From: Streptomyces sp. ISL-94
GTDB taxonomy: Bacteria; Actinomycetota; Actinomycetes; Streptomycetales; Streptomycetaceae
Length of the DNA: 38,298 bases
Direction of reading: 5' to 3'
Assembly (NCBI RefSeq): GCF_018614075.1
Contig: NZ_JAGGOZ010000137.1
Coordinates: forward strand, 1-38,298
Shown: piece after piece, positions 17,013 through 23,508 of the stretch
Position numbering within the stretch: the stretch's first letter is position 1
How the letters are laid out: the number at the start of each line of letters is the position of its first letter
The notes under the pieces: model-generated
What the model saw: only the letters and a program-made list of their open reading frames with translations
The model's database searches: none
Told to the model about the DNA's origin: nothing
Position numbers and translations under genes: made by a program

Positions 17013-17498
17013 TCAGACTTTGCCGCGGGTGCCGCGCAGGTGGTCCGCCACCGGGGTCAGGGAGGAGCGCAGCGCCGCCAGGGCCTCCGGCGGCAGCAGG
17101 TCGATGAAGTGCCTGCGGACGGACGCCACGTGGTGCGGGGCGACCTTGCGCATCGTCTCCATGCCCTCGTCCGTGAGCACCGCGAAGAGGCCGCGCCGGT
17201 CGGACTCGCAGTTCACCCGGCGGACCAGGCCTGTCGCCTCCATGCGCGTGATCTGGTGGGACAGCCGGCTCTTGGACTGCAGGGTGGCGGTCGCAAGATC
17301 GCTCATCCGCATCCGGTGGCCCTCCGACTCCGAGAGGTTCACGAGGATCTCGTAGTCGTTGTTGGTGAGTCCGAAGGGCTGGAGATCCTTTTCCAGCTGG
17401 TGCATCAGCAGTCTGCTGACGTCCAGGTGGGTGCGCCACGCACGCTGCTCGGCATCGGTCAGCCAGCGTGTGGCCGTCTCGGTCTCCATGGTCTCCAT
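17013..17498 (-). CDS. MarR family transcriptional regulator
   Basis: A 161-residue winged-helix regulator of the MarR family. The central domain (about 50-120) contains NDYEILVNLSESEGHRMRMSDL, the recognition segment TLQSKSRLSHQITRME and the wing with the conserved D-x-R (CESDRRGL). The helical ends form the dimer interface. The ATG at 17498 may be leaderless, since a good promoter places transcription start at the codon itself; a second in-frame ATG nine bases on is an alternative. It is 51 bases downstream of the three AIM24 genes and upstream of the PepSY gene. Its position recalls the S. coelicolor MarR gene SCO5405 (absC), but I cannot verify orthology. Ligand and targets unknown. Confidence 0.9.
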   Translation of the reverse strand: METMETETATRWLTDAEQRAWRTHLDVSRLLMHQLEKDLQPFGLTNNDYEILVNLSESEGHRMRMSDLATATLQSKSRLSHQITRMEATGLVRRVNCESDRRGLFAVLTDEGMETMRKVAPHHVASVRRHFIDLLPPEALAALRSSLTPVADHLRGTRGKV

Positions 17499-17504
17499 GA
17501 ATGA

Positions 17505-17534
17505 ACTCTACCTAAGAAGTTGAATTGCGTACAA
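17505..17534 (-). promoter_or_regulatory. Promoter for the MarR gene, probably leaderless
   Basis: On the minus strand a -35 TTGTAC (17534-17529) and a -10 TAGAGT (17510-17505) are separated by 18 bases. The -10 ends six bases before the ATG at 17498, which predicts a leaderless transcript, and there is no Shine-Dalgarno sequence. A short dyad AACT-N10-AGTT (17504-17521) covers the -10 and could be the site of autorepression. Confidence 0.5.
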
Positions 17535-17549
17535 AGATGGCCCGCGTGG

Positions 17550-18368
17550 TCACAGTCCGAAGCGTCGCTGGAGATCACCCAGCTGCCCCGGCATCCGCGG
17601 CACGCCCAGCTGCCCCAGCGGGCCCTGGCCGGCCCCCGGAACGCCCTGCGCGTTGCCCGTGGCCGCGCCGGCGCCGACCGCGCCCACGGCCTGCTCCGCC
17701 ATCAGCATCTCCGACGACTGGAGCAGCACCGTCCCGGCTCCCACGAACTCGAACTGGTGCTCCTCACCCGAGGAGCCTCCGAGGCCGGTCAGCGAGCGCA
17801 GTCCGCCGATCACGCCGGACATGTAGCCGTGGTCGTAGTGGTGGCAGGGGGAGGGGCAGTCGGCCCAGCCCACCAGTGCCTGCGGGTCCACGCGCAGCGG
17901 CGGTTCCATGAACACCACCGGCCCGTTGGACGCCGCCACGAACTTCCCGGTTCCGATCAGCGTCAGGAAGCCCGGGACGATCGACTGCTTGAGGGCGAGG
18001 GAGGGCTGGTAGGCGAGCAGGTTGCCTGACCGGATCGTCAGGTTCCCCTTGTCCAGGTCGTACGAGTTCACGTCGAAGGCCCGGTCCGCCAGCAGCATCT
18101 TGCCCTGCCCCTCGGCCACCACCCAGTCACTCGCGTGGAGCGGCGAGTGGAAGCTGGTGCGCAGCAGCCGGTCGAAACGGCCGTTTCCGATGCCGTTGAA
18201 CTCGATGTTCCCGTAGTACGAGATCATCTTGCCCTTCTGCAGGAACCACTGGCTCCCCTTGAGCTCCACGCAGAAGGTGTACGCGTTCACGTTGTCGTCG
18301 GAGGGCAGGGTGTACGGGTCGAAGACGGTCGGGCCGCCGGGTCCGCCCGTCACGGGACCAAAGTTCAC
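17550..18368 (-). CDS. AIM24 family protein (third of three)
   Basis: A 272-residue protein of the AIM24/TerD-neighbour type, a beta-helix-like fold named after a yeast mitochondrial protein. Bacterial members have no settled function. It shows the family pattern of short Gly-rich beta repeats: MISYYGNIEFNGIGNG near the start, DWVVAEGQGKMLLAD in the middle, and the late PLRVDPQALVGW segment shared by all three paralogues. It is longer than its neighbours at both ends, with a Gly/Pro-rich C terminus. The GTG at 18368 overlaps the stop of the preceding gene by four bases (GTGA), so it is coupled to it. Confidence 0.85.
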   Translation of the reverse strand: MNFGPVTGGPGGPTVFDPYTLPSDDNVNAYTFCVELKGSQWFLQKGKMISYYGNIEFNGIGNGRFDRLLRTSFHSPLHASDWVVAEGQGKMLLADRAFDVNSYDLDKGNLTIRSGNLLAYQPSLALKQSIVPGFLTLIGTGKFVAASNGPVVFMEPPLRVDPQALVGWADCPSPCHHYDHGYMSGVIGGLRSLTGLGGSSGEEHQFEFVGAGTVLLQSSEMLMAEQAVGAVGAGAATGNAQGVPGAGQGPLGQLGVPRMPGQLGDLQRRFGL

Positions 18369-19015
18369 AGCTTCTCCTCCGAGGCCTGTACGTACACAGC
18401 GCCCTGGCCGGACAGCTCCAGCTGGAACGCCTCGCCCGAGCCGCGCCCCACCATGTCCCGCCAGCCGAGGGCGGTCGAGAGCTTGTTGCGGACGTCCCCG
18501 TGGTGGGCCACGTACGCCTGCGGGTCCACGTGGACCGGGCGGTTCGGCTGGATCGGGAGCTCGATGACCCCGCCGTGGGCCATCACGGCGACCGAGCCGT
18601 GGCCCTTGAGAGTGGTGGTGAACAGGCCCTGGCCGGTCACCTGGCCGCGGACCATGCCCATGACCCCGCCCTGCGAGCCCATGAACATCGTGCCCTGCTG
18701 GAGGGTGCCGTCGAAGGCGAGCAGCCGGTCGGCCTCCACATAGAGGGTCTCGCCGGAGAGGTTGATCACCTGGATGTGGTGGCCGCCGTGGCCGAACATC
18801 ACCGTGCCGCTGCCCTCGACCTCCATCAGCGGGGTCTGCTCGTTCGCCACCCGGCGCCCGATCATGCCCATCACCCCGCCCTGGCCGCCGGTCAGGCTCG
18901 GGGTGAAGGAGACCTCGCCGCGGTACGCGAGCATCGCGCCGCGCTGGCTGTACATCTTCTGCCCGGGCACGACCTGGGCCTCGACCATCTTCGAGTTGAT
19001 CTCGCGGAACGGCAT
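18365..19015 (-). CDS. AIM24 family protein (second of three)
   Basis: A 216-residue AIM24-family protein, MPFREINSKMVEAQVVPGQK. It has the internal Gly-rich repeats GGQGGVMGMIGRR and GSQGGVMGMVRGQ, and the shared segment RPVHVDPQAYVAHHG near 160. The ATG at 19015 shares one base with the stop codon of the upstream paralogue (TGATG). The frame is open upstream to 19726, but that part overlaps the first AIM24 gene in a different frame. Soluble, with no signal peptide; probably forms a complex with its two neighbours. Confidence 0.88.
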   Translation of the reverse strand: MPFREINSKMVEAQVVPGQKMYSQRGAMLAYRGEVSFTPSLTGGQGGVMGMIGRRVANEQTPLMEVEGSGTVMFGHGGHHIQVINLSGETLYVEADRLLAFDGTLQQGTMFMGSQGGVMGMVRGQVTGQGLFTTTLKGHGSVAVMAHGGVIELPIQPNRPVHVDPQAYVAHHGDVRNKLSTALGWRDMVGRGSGEAFQLELSGQGAVYVQASEEKL

Positions 19016-19653
19016 CAGATGTCGCCCCCGATGGTGTTGCGCTCGCTGGGCTGCACGTAGACCAGGCCCTCGCCCTCGAAGCGGATCTGGAAGGACTCGC
19101 CCGAGCCCTCGCCGATTAGCGTGCGGAAGTTGACGCCGGACTGGAAGGACTGCTGGAGGTTGCCGGTGTGCGCGATGTAGGCGCCCGGGTCGACGGAGAG
19201 CGGGTACTGGGCGCTGACGCGCAGTACCACCGCCGGGCCGTCGGACATGATCGCCGCCTGGCCCGAGCCCTCGACGGTCGTGGTGAACAGGCCGTTGCCC
19301 GTCGTCGCGCCGCGCAGGCCGGTGAAGGTGGTGCCGGTGCGCAGGCCGGCGTCGGTGCACAGCAGGTTGCTGGACTCGACGTAGAGCTTCTCGCCGCGCA
19401 GGCTGACCAGATTGATCTCGCTCGCGCGGTCGGCGAAGAAGCAGGTGCCGTGTCCCTGCACTTCCATCACGGTCATCTGCTCGCCGGTCAGCCGGCGGGT
19501 CACCATGCCGCGGAGGCCTTCGCCGCCGCCGGTCATCTTCTTGAAGGCCATCTGACCGTCGTACGCGACCATGGAGCCGTTTTTCGCTTTCACGGCATCC
19601 CCGGTCAGGTCGACGGCGAGCACCTTGCTGCCTTGGAGTCGGAACTGAGCCAC
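19015..19653 (-). CDS. AIM24 family protein (first of three)
   Basis: A 212-residue AIM24-family protein, MAQFRLQGSKVLAVDLTGD, with GGGEGLRGMVTRR and the shared PLSVDPGAYIAHTG near 160. The GTG at 19653 is the family-like start. It heads a three-gene unit with overlapping stops and starts. The three paralogues share order of motifs but differ clearly in sequence, so the duplication is old. Function unknown. Confidence 0.88.
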   Translation of the reverse strand: MAQFRLQGSKVLAVDLTGDAVKAKNGSMVAYDGQMAFKKMTGGGEGLRGMVTRRLTGEQMTVMEVQGHGTCFFADRASEINLVSLRGEKLYVESSNLLCTDAGLRTGTTFTGLRGATTGNGLFTTTVEGSGQAAIMSDGPAVVLRVSAQYPLSVDPGAYIAHTGNLQQSFQSGVNFRTLIGEGSGESFQIRFEGEGLVYVQPSERNTIGGDI

Positions 19654-19870
19654 GGGATGACGTTATCGGCAGCGGGCGGACCCGAACAGGGGCACGCGGC
19701 CGATATGCGCCACACCCGGGCGCCAAGGGCGCGATACGGGCGGCCCGCGGCGGCCGGGGGGGCCGGGGCCCGGGTCAAGATCCCGCAAAGCGGCTGAGAC
19801 ACTGGGACGGACTTCCCCGGGGCTCCGTCCGGGGGCGCCCCCAGGCCACCCGACACCCCGAAGGTTCCCC

Positions 19871-20215
19871 GTGGACATCAAGACCGCCTCCGCCCTGCAC
19901 CGGCTGCGCCTCATCTCCGTCCCGGAGGCGCTGTCGTTCCCGGCCCTGCTGATCTTCGGCACGCTGCTCAGCTGGCTCACGGACATCACGTACCTGAAGA
20001 TGCCGCTGGGTCTGTTGCACGGGATTCTGTTCCTGATCTACGTGGTCTTCCTGCTGGACGTGTGGAACAAGGCGAAGTGGCCCCTCAAGAAGGTGGCGCT
20101 GTTCTTCGTGCTGGCGCTGGTGCCGTTCGGCGGCCTGTACGGCGACCAGCTGCTCAAGCGGGACGAGGCCGACAGCGTGATCGCGGCCCGTGCGCGCGAG
20201 GTGGCCGGCGCATGA
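19871..20215 (+). CDS. DUF3817 family membrane protein
   Basis: A 114-residue integral membrane protein with three hydrophobic segments at about 20-38, 48-66 and 74-92 and a charged C-terminal tail. DUF3817 is an actinobacterial and Gram-positive family without known function. Family features include RLRLISVPEALSF and the LLHGILFLIYVVFLLDVW stretch. The GTG at 19871 gives MDIKTASALHRLR. It overlaps the next gene by four bases (ATGA). A 217-base gap separates it from the divergent AIM24 operon. Confidence 0.88.
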   Translation: MDIKTASALHRLRLISVPEALSFPALLIFGTLLSWLTDITYLKMPLGLLHGILFLIYVVFLLDVWNKAKWPLKKVALFFVLALVPFGGLYGDQLLKRDEADSVIAARAREVAGA

Positions 20216-20508
20216 TCATCGCGTTCTCGGTGACCCCGCTGGGGGTCGGCGAAGAGGTCGGGGAGTACGTCGCCGACGCGGTCCGCGTGGTCCGCGAGTC
20301 CGGGCTGCCGAACCGGACCGACGCCATGTTCACCACCGTCGAAGGTGAGTGGGACGAGGTCATGGGCGTGGTCCGGCGCGCGGTGGCCGCGGTGGAAGCG
20401 CGGGCGCCGCGGGTCTCCTTCATCCTCAAGGCCGACATCCGGCCCGGCGTGTCCGACGGGATGACGTCGAAGGTCGAGACCGTCGAGCGGCACCTCGCCG
20501 AGGGCTGA
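20212..20508 (+). CDS. MTH1187 family thiamine-binding protein
   Basis: A 98-residue protein of the MTH1187/YkoF-like (DUF77) family, ferredoxin-like folds that bind thiamine. It begins MIIAFSVTPLGVGEEVGEYV and holds TDAMFTTVEGEWDEVM and the closing RVSFILKADIRPG segment. The ATG at 20212 overlaps the DUF3817 stop, so the two are coupled and may work together, possibly in thiamine handling at the membrane. That link is inference. No thiamine (TPP) riboswitch is visible upstream of the pair. Confidence 0.88.
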   Translation: MIIAFSVTPLGVGEEVGEYVADAVRVVRESGLPNRTDAMFTTVEGEWDEVMGVVRRAVAAVEARAPRVSFILKADIRPGVSDGMTSKVETVERHLAEG

Positions 20509-20548
20509 GCGAGCCCGCACCCGGTACGTGTCAGGCGTACGTCCCTGG

Positions 20549-20576
20549 GCGCCCCCGGCCCGTCGGCCGGGGGCGC
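20549..20576 (+). terminator. 12-bp GC hairpin after the thiamine-binding gene
   Basis: GCGCCCCCGGCC at 20549-20560 pairs exactly with GGCCGGGGGCGC at 20565-20576 around the loop cgtc, followed by tcgtgtgtg. It lies 40 bases after the stop codon at 20508 and ends the DUF3817 operon. Confidence 0.85.
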
Positions 20577-21232
20577 TCGTGTGTGTCGGGGCCGGCGGGA
20601 CGGCGGATGTGTGCCAGGCCACACGCGGAGTGCGGAACCGGAAGATCCGCCGGCTACGTGTATCCGGCGAGGCCCGCGCACCGGGCGGTCCCGTCAGGGC
20701 TTCGCTGCGGGTTCCGGAACATTCGCTGAACCGGATGTTCCGGTGACGCGGAGCCCCTCGGCGATCCCGGAAAGGCGGTTCGGCCACAGTTTTCTTTCGC
20801 TGCGACTCGGCATTGCCATAAGTACGCGCGGTCATTTTGCGGGCCATCGTCACATTCGCATGGCGCATTCCCGCGGCCGGGCGGGGCAATTTCGGCGTGG
20901 GCGCTTCTCGTTCCACGGTCGGATCGAAGCGGGAAGGTGCCCGGGACTCCTGCCGCCCGCGTAGGCGTCGGGTGGTGCGGTATGTGCCCACGGCGTCTCC
21001 CACGTGCTGATACTGCTGTGCGGGTGTCCGCGGCGCGCGCGAAAACCGGCCCTGGGCGCGGTGGTCGTCCGAAGGCGCAGGGCCCGCAGGCGTGTGCCGC
21101 GGAGGTGCGCGGAACCGGCCGACCGATCGTTATGTGACGTGCGTTCGGTGCCTCAAGTGTGTCGAAGGCGCGGTGGATCCCTTCATCCAACCGCCAGGCC
21201 TGGTTGTCGACTTAGCGGCCATGGGAACTTTT
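20577..21232. other. Non-coding gap before the secretion cluster
   Basis: About 650 bases without a believable gene: open frames here are Arg/Gly/Pro-rich and have no binding sites. The part around 20780-20930 is less GC-rich than the genes around it. It holds inverted repeats near 20711-20743. I found no tRNA, integrase remnant or clear direct repeat shared with the right end of the cluster near 35.3 kb, though I could only compare by eye. Confidence 0.5.
20711..20743. repeat. Nested inverted repeats around TTCCGGAACA
   Basis: GTTCCGGAAC at 20711-20720 is a perfect 10-base palindrome. CCGGAACAT (20714-20722) also pairs exactly with ATGTTCCGG (20735-20743) across 12 bases. Two alternative structures therefore share one arm. 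It could be a regulator binding site or part of an RNA structure. No gene is near enough to assign it. Confidence 0.5.
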
Positions 21233-21262
21233 TTGACCAGTGATCATCTCGTGTTTTATGGT
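21233..21262 (+). promoter_or_regulatory. Promoter candidate for the T4SS-like operon
   Basis: TTGACC at 21233-21238 and TATGGT at 21257-21262 are separated by 18 bases and fit the principal sigma factor pattern (TTGACn, TAnnnT). The surrounding 40 bases are unusually AT-rich for this DNA. Transcription would begin near 21269, giving a leader of about 160 bases before the ATG at 21429. Confidence 0.55.
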
Positions 21263-21428
21263 CGCCCCTGCTGCATGTGCAAACACTCATGGCATCTCGG
21301 GGGATGGACGCAGGCGCCGGCGTGAGGCCAGGGCGTGCGCTAGCCCGCGCGGTCCCGTGGGGCTGATCGACGAGGAGACACGGGGCGGGCGGTGGGCCCC
21401 TGTGGTAATCGGCGGGGGAGTGCGGGGG

Positions 21429-22598
21429 ATGGGCTCGTTTACCAGAATTGCCCGGAAGGTGATGGGCCTTCCGGAACCGGTCGACCAGAACGAGCGGGGA
21501 CTCGCGGCGGGGCCGTCGCGCCAGGACGAGAAGCCCGCTCCGCAGTCGGTGAATCCGTGGGAAGCGGCCGGTGCCGAGCTGGCGGCGCGTGAACGTGCCG
21601 CCGCCGCGCCCGGGGAGCCCGCGGGCCGGTCGGCGCCGCCGGCTGTTCCCTGGGTGCCGCAGGACGAGAAATCGGGTGTGGTTTTCGCCCGCAGGCTCGG
21701 CCGCGGCCTGCTGTGGGCCGTGGTGGCCCTCGCGGCCGTGACCGGCGTCCGCGCCTGGGTGGTCCCGCCCAAGGCGCCGACCGCCGCCTCCGCCCCGGCC
21801 CAGGCCGCGCCGTCCTACCCCACCGCTGACGCCCAGGCGACGGCGGCCCGCTTCGCCCGCGCCTACCTCGGCTGGGACGAGGCCAGGAAGGAGGAGCGCG
21901 CCGCGCTCCTCGCCTCCGTCCTTCCCGTCGGCGCGGACAGCACCATGGGCTGGGACGGCAAGGGCCGCCAGGAGGTACTGGCCGTCCAGCCCAGCACGGT
22001 CACCCCGGGGGCAGCCGGCCGTGCGCTCGTGCGCGTCGACGTCCTCATCCGTTCCGGCGCGCCGGCCGGTCCGTCCGCCGGCCCCTCTCCCAGTCCGGTC
22101 CCCGGCCCGTCCGCGGACTCCCCGGCCGGGGGAACCACGCCCCGGGCGGAGCCCGGCGCCCGCTGGGTGGGACTCGACGTCCCCGTCGTCCAGGCCAGTG
22201 GCCGGTTCGCCGTCACCGGCCGTCCCGGCCTGGTCGGGATGCCGACGGCGGGCGCCAAGCTGCCCGACACGCCGGCCGTCGAGACGGACGCCGAGCTCAC
22301 CGGCCAGACCAAGAGCACCGTCGAGAAGTTCTTTGCCGCCTACGCGGGCGGTGACACGGAGAGCGTCTCCGCCCCCGGCGCGCAACTGCCGGCCCTGCCG
22401 CAGGGCATCGCGTTCAAGGCACTCGTCAGCTGGTCCGTCGACGTCTCCGGCAACGCCGACCGCTCGGGTACCGCCCAGGTCTCCTGGGCACTCGGCGGCG
22501 CCACCGTCGAGGTCGCCTACCGCGTGAAGCTCACCCGGGTGTCCAGCTCGGGCGCCCAGCGGTGGCAGGTCGCGGACATCCGCGGCGGCACCCTCTGA
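21429..22598 (+). CDS. TcpC/VirB8-like conjugal transfer protein
   Basis: A 389-residue single-pass membrane protein matching the TcpC family of Gram-positive conjugation systems, whose C-terminal domains have the NTF2-like fold of VirB8. A cytoplasmic Pro/Ala-rich N terminus (about 1-90) is followed by one membrane helix (LLWAVVALAAVTGVRAWVV, about 94-112). Two NTF2-like domains come after it: about 130-280, beginning AQATAARFARAYLGWD, and about 295-389, beginning KSTVEKFFAAYAGGD. The first domain contains a Pro/Ser/Gly insertion (GPSPSPVPGPS). The ATG at 21429 has GGGGGAG nine bases upstream; a GTG at 21420 is in frame but lacks spacing. First gene of the cluster and probable scaffold of the channel. 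Confidence 0.85.
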   Translation: MGSFTRIARKVMGLPEPVDQNERGLAAGPSRQDEKPAPQSVNPWEAAGAELAARERAAAAPGEPAGRSAPPAVPWVPQDEKSGVVFARRLGRGLLWAVVALAAVTGVRAWVVPPKAPTAASAPAQAAPSYPTADAQATAARFARAYLGWDEARKEERAALLASVLPVGADSTMGWDGKGRQEVLAVQPSTVTPGAAGRALVRVDVLIRSGAPAGPSAGPSPSPVPGPSADSPAGGTTPRAEPGARWVGLDVPVVQASGRFAVTGRPGLVGMPTAGAKLPDTPAVETDAELTGQTKSTVEKFFAAYAGGDTESVSAPGAQLPALPQGIAFKALVSWSVDVSGNADRSGTAQVSWALGGATVEVAYRVKLTRVSSSGAQRWQVADIRGGTL

Positions 22599-22684
22599 CC
22601 TCTCCGTGACCGGCGCCCACCGAGGTGAGCCGTCGTCGTGGAGTCGCTTCAGCCTGCCAGTCAACACATCAACGGGGGAAACCT

Positions 22685-22939
22685 GTGCTGCACCAAACCG
22701 CTTCCGAGACGCTCGCGCTCACCACGGGCGCCGACCTCAAGGGCTGGATCCTCGCCGTCGTCGGCAACCTGTTCGCCGCCTTCCTCGCGGTCAGGGCCCT
22801 GGGGCATTTCCTGAAGAAGGAATGGGGCGAGATGTTGACGCTGTTCGTCGCCGCCGTGTTCGTCGCCGGAATCGTGTGGTTCCCGGACGGCGTCAAGACG
22901 CTCCTCGGCGACGTCTGGAAAAAGGTCGCGGGGGCCTGA
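22685..22939 (+). CDS. Small two-helix membrane protein, T4SS component
   Basis: An 84-residue protein with two membrane helices (about 21-40 and 50-68) joined by a KKEWGE loop, and a short basic amphipathic tail. Size, topology and position between TcpC- and TcpE-like genes resemble TcpD or VirB2/VirB3-type small subunits of Gram-positive conjugation systems; sequence alone does not decide which. The GTG at 22685 has GGGGGAA four bases upstream. The frame extends back to 22625 without a binding site. Its stop overlaps the next start by one base (TGATG). Confidence 0.7.
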   Translation: MLHQTASETLALTTGADLKGWILAVVGNLFAAFLAVRALGHFLKKEWGEMLTLFVAAVFVAGIVWFPDGVKTLLGDVWKKVAGA

Positions 22940-23508
22940 TGAGAGTCGGTCACACCTACACCGCCCACCTCCACCTGGAGACCAGACAGCACGAGCTCCT
23001 CGGAATGGACTTGGGCGAAGGCGTGCCGCGCCGCGCGCTCGTCATGGGACTCGCGCTCTACATCGCGTGGGCGGGGCCCCTCCTCCTGCTCTTCGGCTTC
23101 CCTTCCAAGATCACGTTCACGTTCTACTTCCTGCCGCCGCTCCTGACCGTGGTCTACGGCACGCAGAAGAGCCGGGCCGTGGACCGCCGGTGGAATGTGA
23201 CCCGCTGGTCCATCGGGGCCCGCTACCTGGTGCTCGGCCACCGGCCGATCATCTGCGGCGGCCGCCGCGCCGCCACCCGCAGCGAGTGGATCAGCCGCCG
23301 CGCCCGTTGGTCCGGGAGGACCGAGTTCCTCCTCGAAAGCCCCCTCGGGGGGCCGTTGGAGCGGTGGCTCGGCGCCGAGGAGGCGGTGCCGGCCGGAGCC
23401 GGTGCACCGGTCCGCCTCACCGCGCGGCCCCGTCTCTACGGCCCCGACGCCGTGGCCCGTGCGTACGGCCGTAAAGCACTGAAGCACCAGGAGGGGAAAA
23501 CGTCTTGA
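22939..23508 (+). CDS. TcpE-like conjugal transfer membrane protein
   Basis: A 189-residue protein with a hairpin of two membrane helices (about 31-70: RALVMGLALYIAWAG, then YFLPPLLTVVYG) and a basic cytoplasmic remainder with repeated Arg and Trp residues (VDRRWNVTRWSIGARYL). This architecture and its place right before the VirB4-like ATPase match the TcpE family (VirB3-like, thought to anchor the ATPase to the membrane). The ATG at 22939 shares one base with the upstream stop. The end overlaps the next start by four bases. Confidence 0.7.
   Translation: MRVGHTYTAHLHLETRQHELLGMDLGEGVPRRALVMGLALYIAWAGPLLLLFGFPSKITFTFYFLPPLLTVVYGTQKSRAVDRRWNVTRWSIGARYLVLGHRPIICGGRRAATRSEWISRRARWSGRTEFLLESPLGGPLERWLGAEEAVPAGAGAPVRLTARPRLYGPDAVARAYGRKALKHQEGKTS

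Noticed and set aside
20581..20964. 127-residue + frame in the gap before the secretion cluster
   Set aside because: No binding site, odd Arg/Gly-rich composition, no similarity to any family, and it runs through the inverted repeats.
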